Of a stretch of DNA of 10,125 bases, positions 1 through 5,927 are shown piece by piece. A program made the translations under genes and the position numbers. Numbering within the stretch: position 1 is the stretch's first letter; each line of letters opens with the position of its first letter. This DNA is from Deltaproteobacteria bacterium (GTDB lineage: Bacteria > Desulfobacterota > Binatia > UBA9968). The DNA lies in the NCBI GenBank assembly GCA_020027655.1, contig JAHKKJ010000078.1, positions 1 to 10,125 of the forward strand. The letters are read 5' to 3'. A model generated the notes under the pieces. It saw only the letters and a program-made list of their open reading frames with translations, ran no database searches and was not told the origin of the DNA.

Positions 1-369
1 CCGAAGGAAATGAAAGTCGGCTGCGATATCCTAGCCCAAACCGCGCGGGACAACGGGCGCGATCCATCGAAGATTACGATCGCCGTCGAAAAGCTCGCGA
101 CCATCGCCAAGACGCGCGAGGAGGGTCTCAATCTCGCCATGCCGACGCTTAAAACCAGCAGTGAGAGCTACGAACGCGATATCGATAGCATGCAATTCGC
201 TCTCGACCGCCACATTTTCGGCTCCGTGGACGACGTGCGCCGGCGCCTCGATGAATTTATCGAGAACGGCGTGCAGCACTTCGAGCTCAAGGTTATCTAT
301 CCCACAATGGACAGCTTACAACAGCAAATGGAGCTCTGGGCGGAGAATATTCTGCCGCGCTACAACTAA
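1..369 (+). CDS. Luciferase-like (LLM class) flavin-dependent oxidoreductase, C-terminal part
   Basis: The reading frame is open from base 1, so the gene begins before the window and only about the last 122 residues are present. An internal ATG at 10 is unlikely to be the real start. The visible part reads as the end of a bacterial luciferase-like TIM-barrel monooxygenase: an amphipathic 'AQTARDNGRDPSKI' segment typical of the region before the last barrel strands, a 'GSVDDVRRRLDEFIENGV' helix, the strand 'HFELKVI', and a final helix ending 'WAENILPRYN'. Enzymes of this class use FMNH2 or coenzyme F420 to oxidise small organic molecules; the cofactor-binding parts are outside the window, so neither cofactor nor substrate can be named. 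It lies 95 nt upstream of the hydroxylase small subunit on the same strand and may share its transcript. Family assignment is fairly sure; function is open. Confidence 0.8.
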   Translation, partial: PKEMKVGCDILAQTARDNGRDPSKITIAVEKLATIAKTREEGLNLAMPTLKTSSESYERDIDSMQFALDRHIFGSVDDVRRRLDEFIENGVQHFELKVIYPTMDSLQQQMELWAENILPRYN

Positions 370-377
370 AAAGTTTC

Positions 378-443
378 GAGTTTCGGGTTTAGAGTCGCGC
401 GTTGATTCGCCAAGAACCCGAGACTCAAGACTCGGGACCCGAG
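378..443. repeat. Iterated GAGTCTCGGG-type repeat with inverted copies between genes
   Basis: The spacer after the monooxygenase is built from variants of one short word in both orientations. GAGTTTCGGGTT (378-389) is matched in inverted form by AACCCGAGACTC (415-426), 11 of 12 positions complementary. Next comes CTCGGGACCCGAG (431-443), a perfect palindrome about a central A. RNA from here could fold, but no T-run follows, so it does not look like an intrinsic terminator. It ends just before the SD of the next gene. Confidence 0.6.
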
Positions 444-454
444 ACCGTTTGATT

Positions 455-459
455 GGAGG
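455..459 (+). promoter_or_regulatory. Shine-Dalgarno site fixing the TTG start of the small subunit
   Basis: GGAGG lies 5 nt before TTG at 465 and overlaps the alternative TTG at 453. It therefore decides in favour of the shorter protein. Confidence 0.6.
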
Positions 460-464
460 CCACG

Positions 465-944
465 TTGAACTTGCGATTTACTTTGAACGGCAAACCCTGG
501 CAAGTAGACTGCGAGCCGCAGGAAACTCTCGCCGAAGTTCTGCGCAACACGCTGAACCTCAACGGCACCAAAGTTTCCTGCGAAGTCCAGGTTTGCGGCG
601 CCTGCACCGTTTTGGTTGACGGCGTGCCCGTCAGCGCCTGTACCTATTTGGCCTATGAAGCGCGCGGCAAAAGTGTCACGACCATCGAAGGACTGGAAAA
701 GCCCGACGGCACGCTCCATCCGCTGCAGCAAGCGTTCATCGATGAGTTTGCCTTCCAATGCGGCTATTGCACGCCCGGCATGATCATGTCGGCAAAAGCG
801 CTGCTGGACGAGAATCCCCAACCGACGCGCGATGAGATTATCCACTATATGGACGGCAACATCTGCCGTTGCACCGGCTATGTGCCGATCGTCGCCGCGA
901 TTCAGCGTGCCTCCGAAGTGATGTCGAAGGAGACTAAGAAGTGA
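465..944 (+). CDS. Molybdenum hydroxylase small subunit, two [2Fe-2S] clusters (CoxS/XdhC-like)
   Basis: This is the electron-transfer subunit of a CO-dehydrogenase/xanthine-dehydrogenase-type enzyme, carrying electrons from the molybdenum centre to FAD. The 159-residue length is normal. The N-terminal plant-ferredoxin-type domain has cluster ligands C39, C44, C47 and C59 (motif C-x4-CGAC-x11-C). The C-terminal helical domain has C99 and C102 ('CGYCTPGMI') and C134 and C136 ('CRCTGY'), the family hallmark, so all eight cysteines are present. I chose TTG at 465 because a GGAGG (455-459) sits 5 nt upstream. The other TTG at 453 would overlap that SD and add four residues ahead of the conserved 'LRFTLNG' start. 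No signal peptide, so cytoplasmic. It overlaps the next gene by 4 nt (GTGA), implying translational coupling. Confidence 0.93.
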   Translation: MNLRFTLNGKPWQVDCEPQETLAEVLRNTLNLNGTKVSCEVQVCGACTVLVDGVPVSACTYLAYEARGKSVTTIEGLEKPDGTLHPLQQAFIDEFAFQCGYCTPGMIMSAKALLDENPQPTRDEIIHYMDGNICRCTGYVPIVAAIQRASEVMSKETKK

Positions 945-3226
945 GCGCTGAAAAGAAAACCGACTTTCACGTGGTCAATCATTCTCTGCCCCGCCGCGAC
1001 GGTCGGGTCAAAGTTACCGGCAAAGCCCAATACGTCGCCGACCTCAGGCTCATCGGCATGGCTTACGCCAAAGTGCTGCGCAGCACCTATGCCCACGCGA
1101 AGATTATTTCTATCGATAAATCGCGGGCTGAAGCGCGTCCCGGTGTTTATTGCGTCGTCACCGGTTATGACCTCGAAGGGCTCAGTCCCTACTATGGCCA
1201 CGCCGTCAAAGATCACCCGCTCCTCGCCATCGACAAGGTCCGTTACGCCGGCGAACCGGTGGCCGCCGTCGTGGCAGTGGATGAGCGGACGGCGTTTGAA
1301 GCGCTGGAGTTCATCGACGTTAAGTATGAAGAACTGAAAGCCGTTTTTACGCCGGCGGAAGCGCTGGCGGAAGACGCGCCGCTGTTGCATGAGCGCCAGT
1401 TTGAAGCCGGCGCCCTGCGCGGCTTCGAAGGCGAAGTGAGTGCCGGGAAAGGCACGAATATCTGCCAAACCCATAAAATCCAGTGGGGCGACGTCGACAA
1501 GGCATTCAAAGAAGCCGCGGCAGTGGTGGAGGGCAACTACTATTTTCCCATGACCTATGCCTACGCCATGGAACCCTACGTCGCCGTCGCCGAAGTCAAC
1601 GACCAAGACGTGACTATTTACTCTTCGGCGCAGCACCCGTTCATGGTGCGCCATGATCTGAAATCCGTCTTCAATCTGCCGGTCAGCTCGGTTCGTTTAA
1701 TTGTTCCCTTTGTCGGCGGCGGATACGGCAGCAAGTCCTATACCAAGATCGAGCCGTTGGTTGCGGCCTGTTCTTGGAAAGCGAAGCGGCCGGTGAAGCT
1801 CCAGCTCACCGTGGAAGAAGCCATGCTCACTACGCGAAGCGACGATGCTTACACGTGGATGCGCACTGCGGCGGACGCCAACGGCAAGATCATTGCCCGT
1901 CAAGCGAAGATCGTCATGAACACCGGCGCCTACGCAGAAAACAGCCCGCTGGTGGTCGAGAAATCGACCAACCGATGCGTCGGACCCTACGCGATTCCCA
2001 ATGTTCTGATCGAAAATTCCTCCCTCTACACGAACACCGTGCCCGCCAGTTCTTATCGCGGCTTCGGTTGCGCTCAGGTAACCTTGCCTGGGGAATCGCA
2101 AATCGATGAGCTGGCCGCCAAGATCGGCAAAGATCCCTACGAATTTCGCCTCGCGAACGCGGCGAAGCCGGGCGAAGAATTTTTCCCTGGCATGCGTCCC
2201 TTCGACGGCACGTTGAAACAAGATTTGGAGACCGCTGCGAAGGCGATCGGTTGGGGTAAACCGTTGCCGAAGGGGCATGGCCGCACCGTCGCTTGCTCAG
2301 GTAGCGACGCCGGCGCCTATCCGCTTACGTCAACCGCCATCCGGGTCCATGCCGACGGTTCCGTGACGATCATGACCGGCAGCACAGAGTTGGGTCAGGG
2401 GAGCCATACGGTTCTGCCGCAGATCGCCGCCGAGGAATTAGGCATACCGTTCGAGAAAGTCCGGGTGGTCTCTTCCGATACCGCCATCACGCCTTATGAC
2501 CGTTCCACTGGCGCGAGCCGCACAACCACGTTAATGGGCACCGCCGTTCTCGAAGCGAGCCGCGAAGCGATTCAGCAAATGGTCGTCATGGCCGCCGACG
2601 TGCTTAAAGTGAAAATCGAACAGGTCCGGGTCGTCCGCGGCGGCGTGCGTTGTGGCGAAGCCCAGTTGAAATGGTCGGAAGTCATCAGCAAGTTCTATGC
2701 TTTGCCTGATGGCGAAGTGATCGGCCGCGCCTATATTCGCAAGTCCGGCAAGTTTTCCGCGCTGCCGGTTTTTTGGGAAACCGCTGCCACTGGCGTAGAA
2801 ATCTCTGTCGATGAAGAGACTGGAAAAATCACCATGGAAAAACTTGCCACCGTCGGGGACGTGGGCCTCGCGATTAACCCGGCTCTGGCTGAAGGCCAAG
2901 ACATCGGCGCCGCCACCATGGGCATGGGTATCGGTCTTTTTGAAGAACTTGTTTACGAAGGTTCGCAGCTCGTCAATGGATCGATTCTCGACTATCGCTT
3001 GCCGCGCTTTTCCGACTTGCCCAAGGAAGTGGAGCTTCATCTCGTGCAAAACCAGGACGGCGTCGGTCCCTACGGCGCCAAAGGCGGTGGCGAAGCGTCG
3101 TTGAATTCCATGGCGGCCAATATTGCCAACGCGGTGGACCGCGCCGTCGGCGTGCGCATTCGCCAAGCACCGCTCACGCCGGAGCGAATCTGGCGCGCAA
3201 TGAAAGAAAAAAGGGATAAAGGATAA
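941..3226 (+). CDS. Xanthine dehydrogenase family molybdopterin-binding (large) subunit, CoxL/XdhA-like
   Basis: This is the catalytic subunit, 761 residues, expected to bind molybdopterin cytosine dinucleotide and hydroxylate its substrate at the Mo centre with water as oxygen donor. The order is typical: an N-terminal 'a/b hammerhead' domain (about 15-130, starting 'RRDGRVKVTGKAQYVADL'), then two Mo-cofactor domains. Visible motifs are GGGYGSK (259-265), the active-site loop SSYRGFGCAQ (370-379), ELGQGSH around Q486, and KGGGE with the presumed catalytic base E718. The loop is not the AYRCSFR of true aerobic CO dehydrogenases, so CO is unlikely to be the substrate; the real substrate cannot be told. 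GTG start at 941 overlaps the previous stop and has AAGGAG (927-932) 8 nt upstream. The last residues (MKEKRDKG) are encoded inside a GGGATAA-type repeat, so the tail is probably not conserved. Confidence 0.93.
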   Translation: MSAEKKTDFHVVNHSLPRRDGRVKVTGKAQYVADLRLIGMAYAKVLRSTYAHAKIISIDKSRAEARPGVYCVVTGYDLEGLSPYYGHAVKDHPLLAIDKVRYAGEPVAAVVAVDERTAFEALEFIDVKYEELKAVFTPAEALAEDAPLLHERQFEAGALRGFEGEVSAGKGTNICQTHKIQWGDVDKAFKEAAAVVEGNYYFPMTYAYAMEPYVAVAEVNDQDVTIYSSAQHPFMVRHDLKSVFNLPVSSVRLIVPFVGGGYGSKSYTKIEPLVAACSWKAKRPVKLQLTVEEAMLTTRSDDAYTWMRTAADANGKIIARQAKIVMNTGAYAENSPLVVEKSTNRCVGPYAIPNVLIENSSLYTNTVPASSYRGFGCAQVTLPGESQIDELAAKIGKDPYEFRLANAAKPGEEFFPGMRPFDGTLKQDLETAAKAIGWGKPLPKGHGRTVACSGSDAGAYPLTSTAIRVHADGSVTIMTGSTELGQGSHTVLPQIAAEELGIPFEKVRVVSSDTAITPYDRSTGASRTTTLMGTAVLEASREAIQQMVVMAADVLKVKIEQVRVVRGGVRCGEAQLKWSEVISKFYALPDGEVIGRAYIRKSGKFSALPVFWETAATGVEISVDEETGKITMEKLATVGDVGLAINPALAEGQDIGAATMGMGIGLFEELVYEGSQLVNGSILDYRLPRFSDLPKEVELHLVQNQDGVGPYGAKGGGEASLNSMAANIANAVDRAVGVRIRQAPLTPERIWRAMKEKRDKG

Positions 3227-3261
3227 GGGATGAAGAATGAAAGGGAAGGGTTCATCCTTCC
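3209..3261. repeat. GGGATAA-type iteration with inverted arms, reaching into the large-subunit gene
   Basis: Variants of GGGATAA/GGATGAA run in near-tandem across the stop codon of the large subunit. GGATGAA (3228-3234) has an exact inverted partner TTCATCC (3251-3257), and GGAAGG (3244-3249) has CCTTCC (3256-3261), so two mutually exclusive hairpins are possible. No T-run follows, so this does not look like a terminator. Confidence 0.5.
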
Positions 3262-3271
3262 GCCTTCCGAC

Positions 3272-3307
3272 GACTGGAACGATTGGAACTGCTTGAACGA
3301 CTGGAAC
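3272..3307. repeat. Four tandem 9-bp units, consensus GAYTGGAAC
   Basis: The units are GACTGGAAC (3272-3280), GATTGGAAC (3281-3289), TGCTTGAAC (3290-3298) and GACTGGAAC (3299-3307). The first and last are identical and every unit ends in GAAC. The array ends 11 nt before the start of the FAD subunit, where an SD would be expected. Role unknown: protein-binding array, selfish repeat or slipped-strand product. Confidence 0.7.
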
Positions 3308-3318
3308 ACTTTTAATTT

Positions 3319-4173
3319 ATGATGCCCTTAAGACGTTTCACAATTCACCAACCCAAGAGCGTTTCTGAGGCGTCTCAAATGCTTGGTGAGTTGGGCGACA
3401 AGGCACGTCTCTACGCCGGCGGGACGGAGCTCCTCTTGGCGATGAAGCATGATCTCCTGCGCTACGAGCACCTCATCGACGTGAAGACGATTTCTGACCT
3501 GAATAAGATCGAATTGAAAAACGGTTCTCTGATGATCGGCAGCACCGTAACCCACCGGGCACTCGAGCGGTCACCGGTGGTTAAGGAAAATTTGCCGGTG
3601 CTGGCTCAGATGGAAACCAACGTTGCCAACGTGCGCGTGCGCGCAAGCGGCACTCTGGGGGGCAACCTGTGTTTTGCCGAACCGCACTCCGATCCGGCGA
3701 CTCTGCTACTCGCTCTCGGCGCCAGAGCGCATGTGCAAGGAAAAGCCGGATCGAAGACCGTAGGGATCGACAAGCTCATCACCGGCGCCTACGAAACTTC
3801 GCTGGCCTCGGATGAACTCTTGGTTGGTGTCGAGATTCCAATACCGACAAAATCCAAACAGGCCGCCTATCTCAAATTCCAGCTTCACGAACGCCCGACT
3901 CTGGGCTTGGCGCTGGTGTTGGATGTTGATGGTGATAACGTCACGACAGCCACCGCGGTCGTCGGAAGCGTTAGTACGGTCCCTACCCAGTCCGGCAAGG
4001 CTAATTCAATCTTGGTTGGTTCCAAAGCACAAATCGAAAAGCAGCTGCCGGACGCGGCGGAGGCTCTGGCCGAAGCTGCCGATCCGGTGGATGATCTGGA
4101 AGGCAGTGCCGAATACAAGTGCCACTTGATCCGCGTCTTCTTGAAACGGGCATTTTCCCAAGCACTGTCGTAA
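3319..4173 (+). CDS. Molybdenum hydroxylase FAD-binding medium subunit (CoxM-like)
   Basis: This subunit receives electrons from the [2Fe-2S] subunit and passes them on from FAD. At 284 residues it is the usual length. The FAD-binding signatures of the vanillyl-alcohol-oxidase/CoxM fold are present: YAGGTE (32-37) and GTLGGNLCFAEPHSDP (111-126), matching the family's 'TIGGNIANA.P.SD' pattern. The C-terminal CO_deh_flav_C domain occupies about 177-284. Only two cysteines are seen (C118 and one near 268), so it lacks the extra [4Fe-4S] loop of 4-hydroxybenzoyl-CoA reductase. Two ATGs are adjacent (3319 and 3322) and neither has a clear SD; the upstream sequence is the 9-bp repeat. The gene is 92 nt after the large subunit, completing a small-large-medium order instead of the common medium-small-large. 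I see no strong terminator behind it. Confidence 0.92.
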   Translation: MMPLRRFTIHQPKSVSEASQMLGELGDKARLYAGGTELLLAMKHDLLRYEHLIDVKTISDLNKIELKNGSLMIGSTVTHRALERSPVVKENLPVLAQMETNVANVRVRASGTLGGNLCFAEPHSDPATLLLALGARAHVQGKAGSKTVGIDKLITGAYETSLASDELLVGVEIPIPTKSKQAAYLKFQLHERPTLGLALVLDVDGDNVTTATAVVGSVSTVPTQSGKANSILVGSKAQIEKQLPDAAEALAEAADPVDDLEGSAEYKCHLIRVFLKRAFSQALS

Positions 4174-4476
4174 TTTCCCACCATACAGGTGAGCGAATTT
4201 GGATTCTCTTGACTGTAGTAAAGAGAAGACCCTCCATCACAGCTTGCGCCAAAAACATCTGAGGCGTCCAGATTTCCCTTCATCTAACTTGAATGCTCAC
4301 CAATTGACAGGACCGATAACGAATTTGTTCGCCCGTATAGAAATGGGAACGGCGTAAAACCGCTTTTTCTGAAGATTCCTTCGCTTGCACACCTTGCACG
4401 ATTCTTGCTCCTCTATCGCTCCAATTGACTACACCGTAGCTGATCCCCGACAGAAACTTTGCCCGTGGGAGATGTT
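4174..4476. other. 303-bp region without a recognisable gene
   Basis: No convincing reading frame, terminator or promoter is seen. It contains an AT-rich inverted repeat TTCTCTT/AAGAGAA (4204-4210 and 4221-4227, 10-nt loop), a second hairpin ATCTG/CAGAT (4257-4261 and 4269-4273), and a weak CGG/CCG hairpin followed by CTTTTT near 4352-4376 that might end transcription of the hydroxylase genes poorly. A TTGACA near 4303 has no -10 box at normal spacing. Confidence 0.4.
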
Positions 4477-4623
4477 ATGGATCTTTTTAGGGAATTTGTC
4501 CGAGGATTATCAGCCGAGCTTAGCCCATTTTGGAAATGGGCCATTAAACATTGGCCCGTCGTCCTGATCTGTCTCGTCGCCGCCTTCTTGCTCGTGAAAT
4601 ACCGGAACAAACGGAAATCGTAA
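4477..4623 (+). CDS. 48-residue single-pass membrane protein, unknown function
   Basis: A short frame with good gene-like features. GGGAG (4467-4471) lies 5 nt before the ATG. The protein has an amphipathic, charged N-terminus (MDLFREFVRG...), an aromatic segment 'PFWKWAIKHWP' (residues 17-27), a hydrophobic span at about 28-41 (VVLICLVAAFLLVK), and a basic tail 'KYRNKRKS'. Aromatic residues at one end of the span and positive charges at the other are typical of a real one-pass membrane protein; the positive-inside rule puts the C-terminus in the cytoplasm. It does not look like a signal peptide because the basic residues follow the hydrophobic span. It stands alone between the hydroxylase genes and the VOC gene. 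I recognise no family. The main doubt is its small size. Confidence 0.55.
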   Translation: MDLFREFVRGLSAELSPFWKWAIKHWPVVLICLVAAFLLVKYRNKRKS

Positions 4624-4711
4624 GAACTATACAACGCAGGATACTCTCCACAACCCTTCTCTCCCGTCTTTAGCTGCTCGATCTGATTCTAGTTCTAGCG
4701 CATTCGGATTC

Positions 4712-4741
4712 TTGACCCTTAACCGCGTCCTGAGATAGATT
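4712..4741 (+). promoter_or_regulatory. Possible sigma70-type promoter for the VOC gene
   Basis: TTGACC (4712-4717, 5 of 6 consensus) and TAGATT (4736-4741, 4 of 6) are separated by 18 nt. Transcription would begin near 4748, leaving a leader of roughly 35 nt before the VOC start. Read by eye only. Confidence 0.35.
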
Positions 4742-4784
4742 CTCGGGGGCCATAAGGGTGATCGACTAATTGTAGGGGGAACCC

Positions 4785-5237
4785 ATGAGCGGCGAAAAAA
4801 CCGTAGACAACGTAACTTTTCGGATTCGGCACACGATGATGCTGGTGAGCGACCTCGACCGGAGCATCGACTTCTACACCCGCCTTCTTGGGATGGACAT
4901 CCAGCGCATACGGCCTAACCCAGAGAAACACGAGCGTGTCGGTTACATCGGTTACGGCACTGAGGATGAGTACCCGGGACTCGAATTGATCGAAACGGGC
5001 GGCCCGGGCCACGTCAAAGAAATGCGACCCTGGTATGGCCATGTCGCTCTCTACGTTTCGGACCTATACAAATTGAGTGAAACGCTGAAGGCGGAGGGCG
5101 TGAAGTTTACCCTGGATCCGCAGCCGAATCGGCCCGGCAGCCAGGATCACGTGGCATTCATCCAGGACCCTGACGGTTACACCTTGGAGCTAACTGAACG
5201 GCACTCCAAAAGTGGACCGCCTTTACAGCGGTCTTGA
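4785..5237 (+). CDS. VOC-family protein, glyoxalase I (lactoylglutathione lyase)-like
   Basis: A 150-residue two-module vicinal-oxygen-chelate protein. Module one starts 'IRHTMMLVSDLDRSIDFYTRLLGM', module two 'WYGHVALYVSDL', and the end is 'FIQDPDGYTLELTE', closely following GloA. The four expected metal ligands are present: H16, E67, H86 and E135, corresponding to H5, E56, H74 and E122 of E. coli GloA. Glyoxalase I isomerises the hemithioacetal of methylglyoxal and glutathione, detoxifying methylglyoxal in the cytoplasm. Retention of all four ligands supports metal-dependent chemistry, but many VOC proteins have other substrates, so the reaction is inferred. The ATG at 4785 is preceded by AGGGGGA (4774-4780). 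It appears to be a single-gene unit. The last codons overlap a GACCGC/GCGGTC hairpin. Confidence 0.88.
   Translation: MSGEKTVDNVTFRIRHTMMLVSDLDRSIDFYTRLLGMDIQRIRPNPEKHERVGYIGYGTEDEYPGLELIETGGPGHVKEMRPWYGHVALYVSDLYKLSETLKAEGVKFTLDPQPNRPGSQDHVAFIQDPDGYTLELTERHSKSGPPLQRS
5215..5233 (+). terminator. Hairpin at the end of the VOC gene, weak terminator candidate
   Basis: GACCGC (5215-5220) and GCGGTC (5228-5233) form a perfect 6-bp stem with a 7-nt loop, inside the last codons of the VOC gene. Only TTGATCT follows, so the U-tract is poor. It may protect the mRNA end instead of terminating. Confidence 0.35.
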
Positions 5238-5256
5238 TCTCCATCACCGGATAGCT

Positions 5257-5472
5257 TCAACGAACAAACAATTCACGGTATCGCCGGTTGTAATCGCCCC
5301 GCTTCTCCGCGAGCTGTACCCGGCTCGGAACGACTTTGAGATGCTCGGGGTAGCCTTCAGGCTTCAGCCCCGGCTTAGCCGACTTCCTGCCCCTCTGAAC
5401 AAGAATCTTTTGTCCTTCGTCGGAATGGCAAAGTCGATAAACAGTTTCGCCGCGCTGACACGCGGTGCGTGA
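5257..5472 (-). pseudogene. Possible remnant of an unknown coding sequence
   Basis: Between the VOC gene and the tRNA, the - strand has a 71-codon open stretch whose translation looks protein-like: charged, with segments such as 'GETVYRLCHSDEGQKILVQR' and 'YPEHLKVVPSRVQLAEKRGD', ending 'RRYRELFVR' and a TGA. It contains no in-frame ATG, GTG or plausible early start, and an in-frame TAA lies just upstream, so it cannot be an intact gene. It may be the 3' end of a decayed gene. The + strand in the same codon register is also open, so the signal may be accidental. I recognise no family. Confidence 0.2.
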
Positions 5473-5533
5473 TTAACGACGCTAAGTGCGATTAGGGTAC
5501 TCGCGCGGCAGAATGTAAATCGCGGGGAGTGTT

Positions 5534-5539
5534 AAAAAA
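5534..5539 (-). terminator. T-run directly after the tRNA, possible transcript end
   Basis: On the - strand six T's begin 3-4 nt after the encoded CCA. With the GC-rich T-arm and acceptor stem just upstream this could end the thi-tRNA transcript, although no dedicated hairpin is seen. Confidence 0.3.
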
Positions 5540-5541
5540 TT

Positions 5542-5617
5542 TGGAGCCACCCGCCGGAGTCGAACCGGCGACCTGCTGATTACGAATCAGCTGCTCTGCC
5601 GACTGAGCTAGGGTGGC
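5542..5617 (-). tRNA. tRNA-Thr (anticodon CGU)
   Basis: On the - strand all cloverleaf parts can be read: acceptor stem GCCACCC/GGGTGGC, D-arm GCTC-AGTCGGCA-GAGC, anticodon stem GCTGA/TCAGC with loop TTCGTAA (anticodon CGT, reading ACG threonine codons), variable AGGTC, T-arm GCCGG/CCGGC with loop TTCGACT, discriminator T and an encoded CCA (5542-5544). Total 76 nt including CCA. The 5' end at 5617 directly follows the stop codon of the membrane-protein gene (5618-5620), so the two are probably transcribed together and separated by RNase P. Confidence 0.95.
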
Positions 5618-5923
5618 TCACATAGGTTTGATGAAATGGATAATCGCTGCCACGATGAAAGAACCGACATAGGCAGCGAGGAAATCGAAGAGTACGCGAA
5701 ACTCGGGTAGCTTCTCCAGATATTCCTGCAGTCCAAAGAAAAGTATCATGAACTGACTCAAGAATAAACCGAACAGCCCGATCAGCAAGTAAAGGAAAAA
5801 TCCCGCTCTCCCTTCGTGGGCGACGGTTTTGCTCCCGGCAAGGCCGGCGATAAAAGCAACCCCAAGGTAGACAACCGGATTGCCCAGCAGATAATGAAAA
5901 ACCACCTGTGCCGTTTCCTGCAT
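5618..5923 (-). CDS. Small three-helix integral membrane protein, unknown function
   Basis: A 101-residue, very hydrophobic protein with three predicted membrane spans at about 8-29, 41-64 and 78-98, a short basic/His loop (SKTVAHEGRA, 31-40) and an amphipathic 'LQEYLEKLPEFR' loop (65-76). Glycines in the first two spans and the general plan faintly recall GlsB/YeaQ small stress membrane proteins, but this is not a firm match. It starts with ATG 4 nt after the stop of the ThiE-family gene (TAA-GCGT-ATG) with no clear SD, so translation is probably coupled. It is the last protein gene of a TPP-riboswitch operon, which hints at a thiamine-related job such as precursor uptake. However, it is shorter than known thiamine transporters (ThiT, YkoE and ThiW have more spans). 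Its stop codon abuts the tRNA. Confidence 0.75.
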   Translation of the reverse strand: MQETAQVVFHYLLGNPVVYLGVAFIAGLAGSKTVAHEGRAGFFLYLLIGLFGLFLSQFMILFFGLQEYLEKLPEFRVLFDFLAAYVGSFIVAAIIHFIKPM

Positions 5924-5927
5924 ACGC

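Noticed and set aside
378..443. CRISPR-like array
   Set aside because: Units are only about 10-13 bp, inverted as well as direct, and have no regular spacers or nearby cas genes.
366..845. A 159-codon - strand frame over the small subunit
   Set aside because: It is the complement of the [2Fe-2S] gene, whose eight cysteines and SD are decisive.
902..1654. A 250-codon - strand frame over the large subunit
   Set aside because: Antisense shadow rich in His, Phe and Arg, lying over a gene with clear family motifs; other - strand frames at 1697-2278 and 2531-3166 are of the same kind.
4303..4340. TTGACA with a later TATAGA as a promoter
   Set aside because: The two boxes are 26 nt apart, too far for a sigma70 promoter, and no -10 exists at 16-18 nt.
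4385..4567. A 60-codon + strand frame overlapping the small membrane protein
   Set aside because: No SD and no pattern. The 48-residue frame in the other register has an SD, a membrane span and a natural end.
5212..5472. An 86-codon + strand frame after the VOC gene
   Set aside because: It starts inside the VOC coding end without an SD, and its translation is Leu/Pro/Ala-rich without pattern. The - strand in the same register looks more protein-like.
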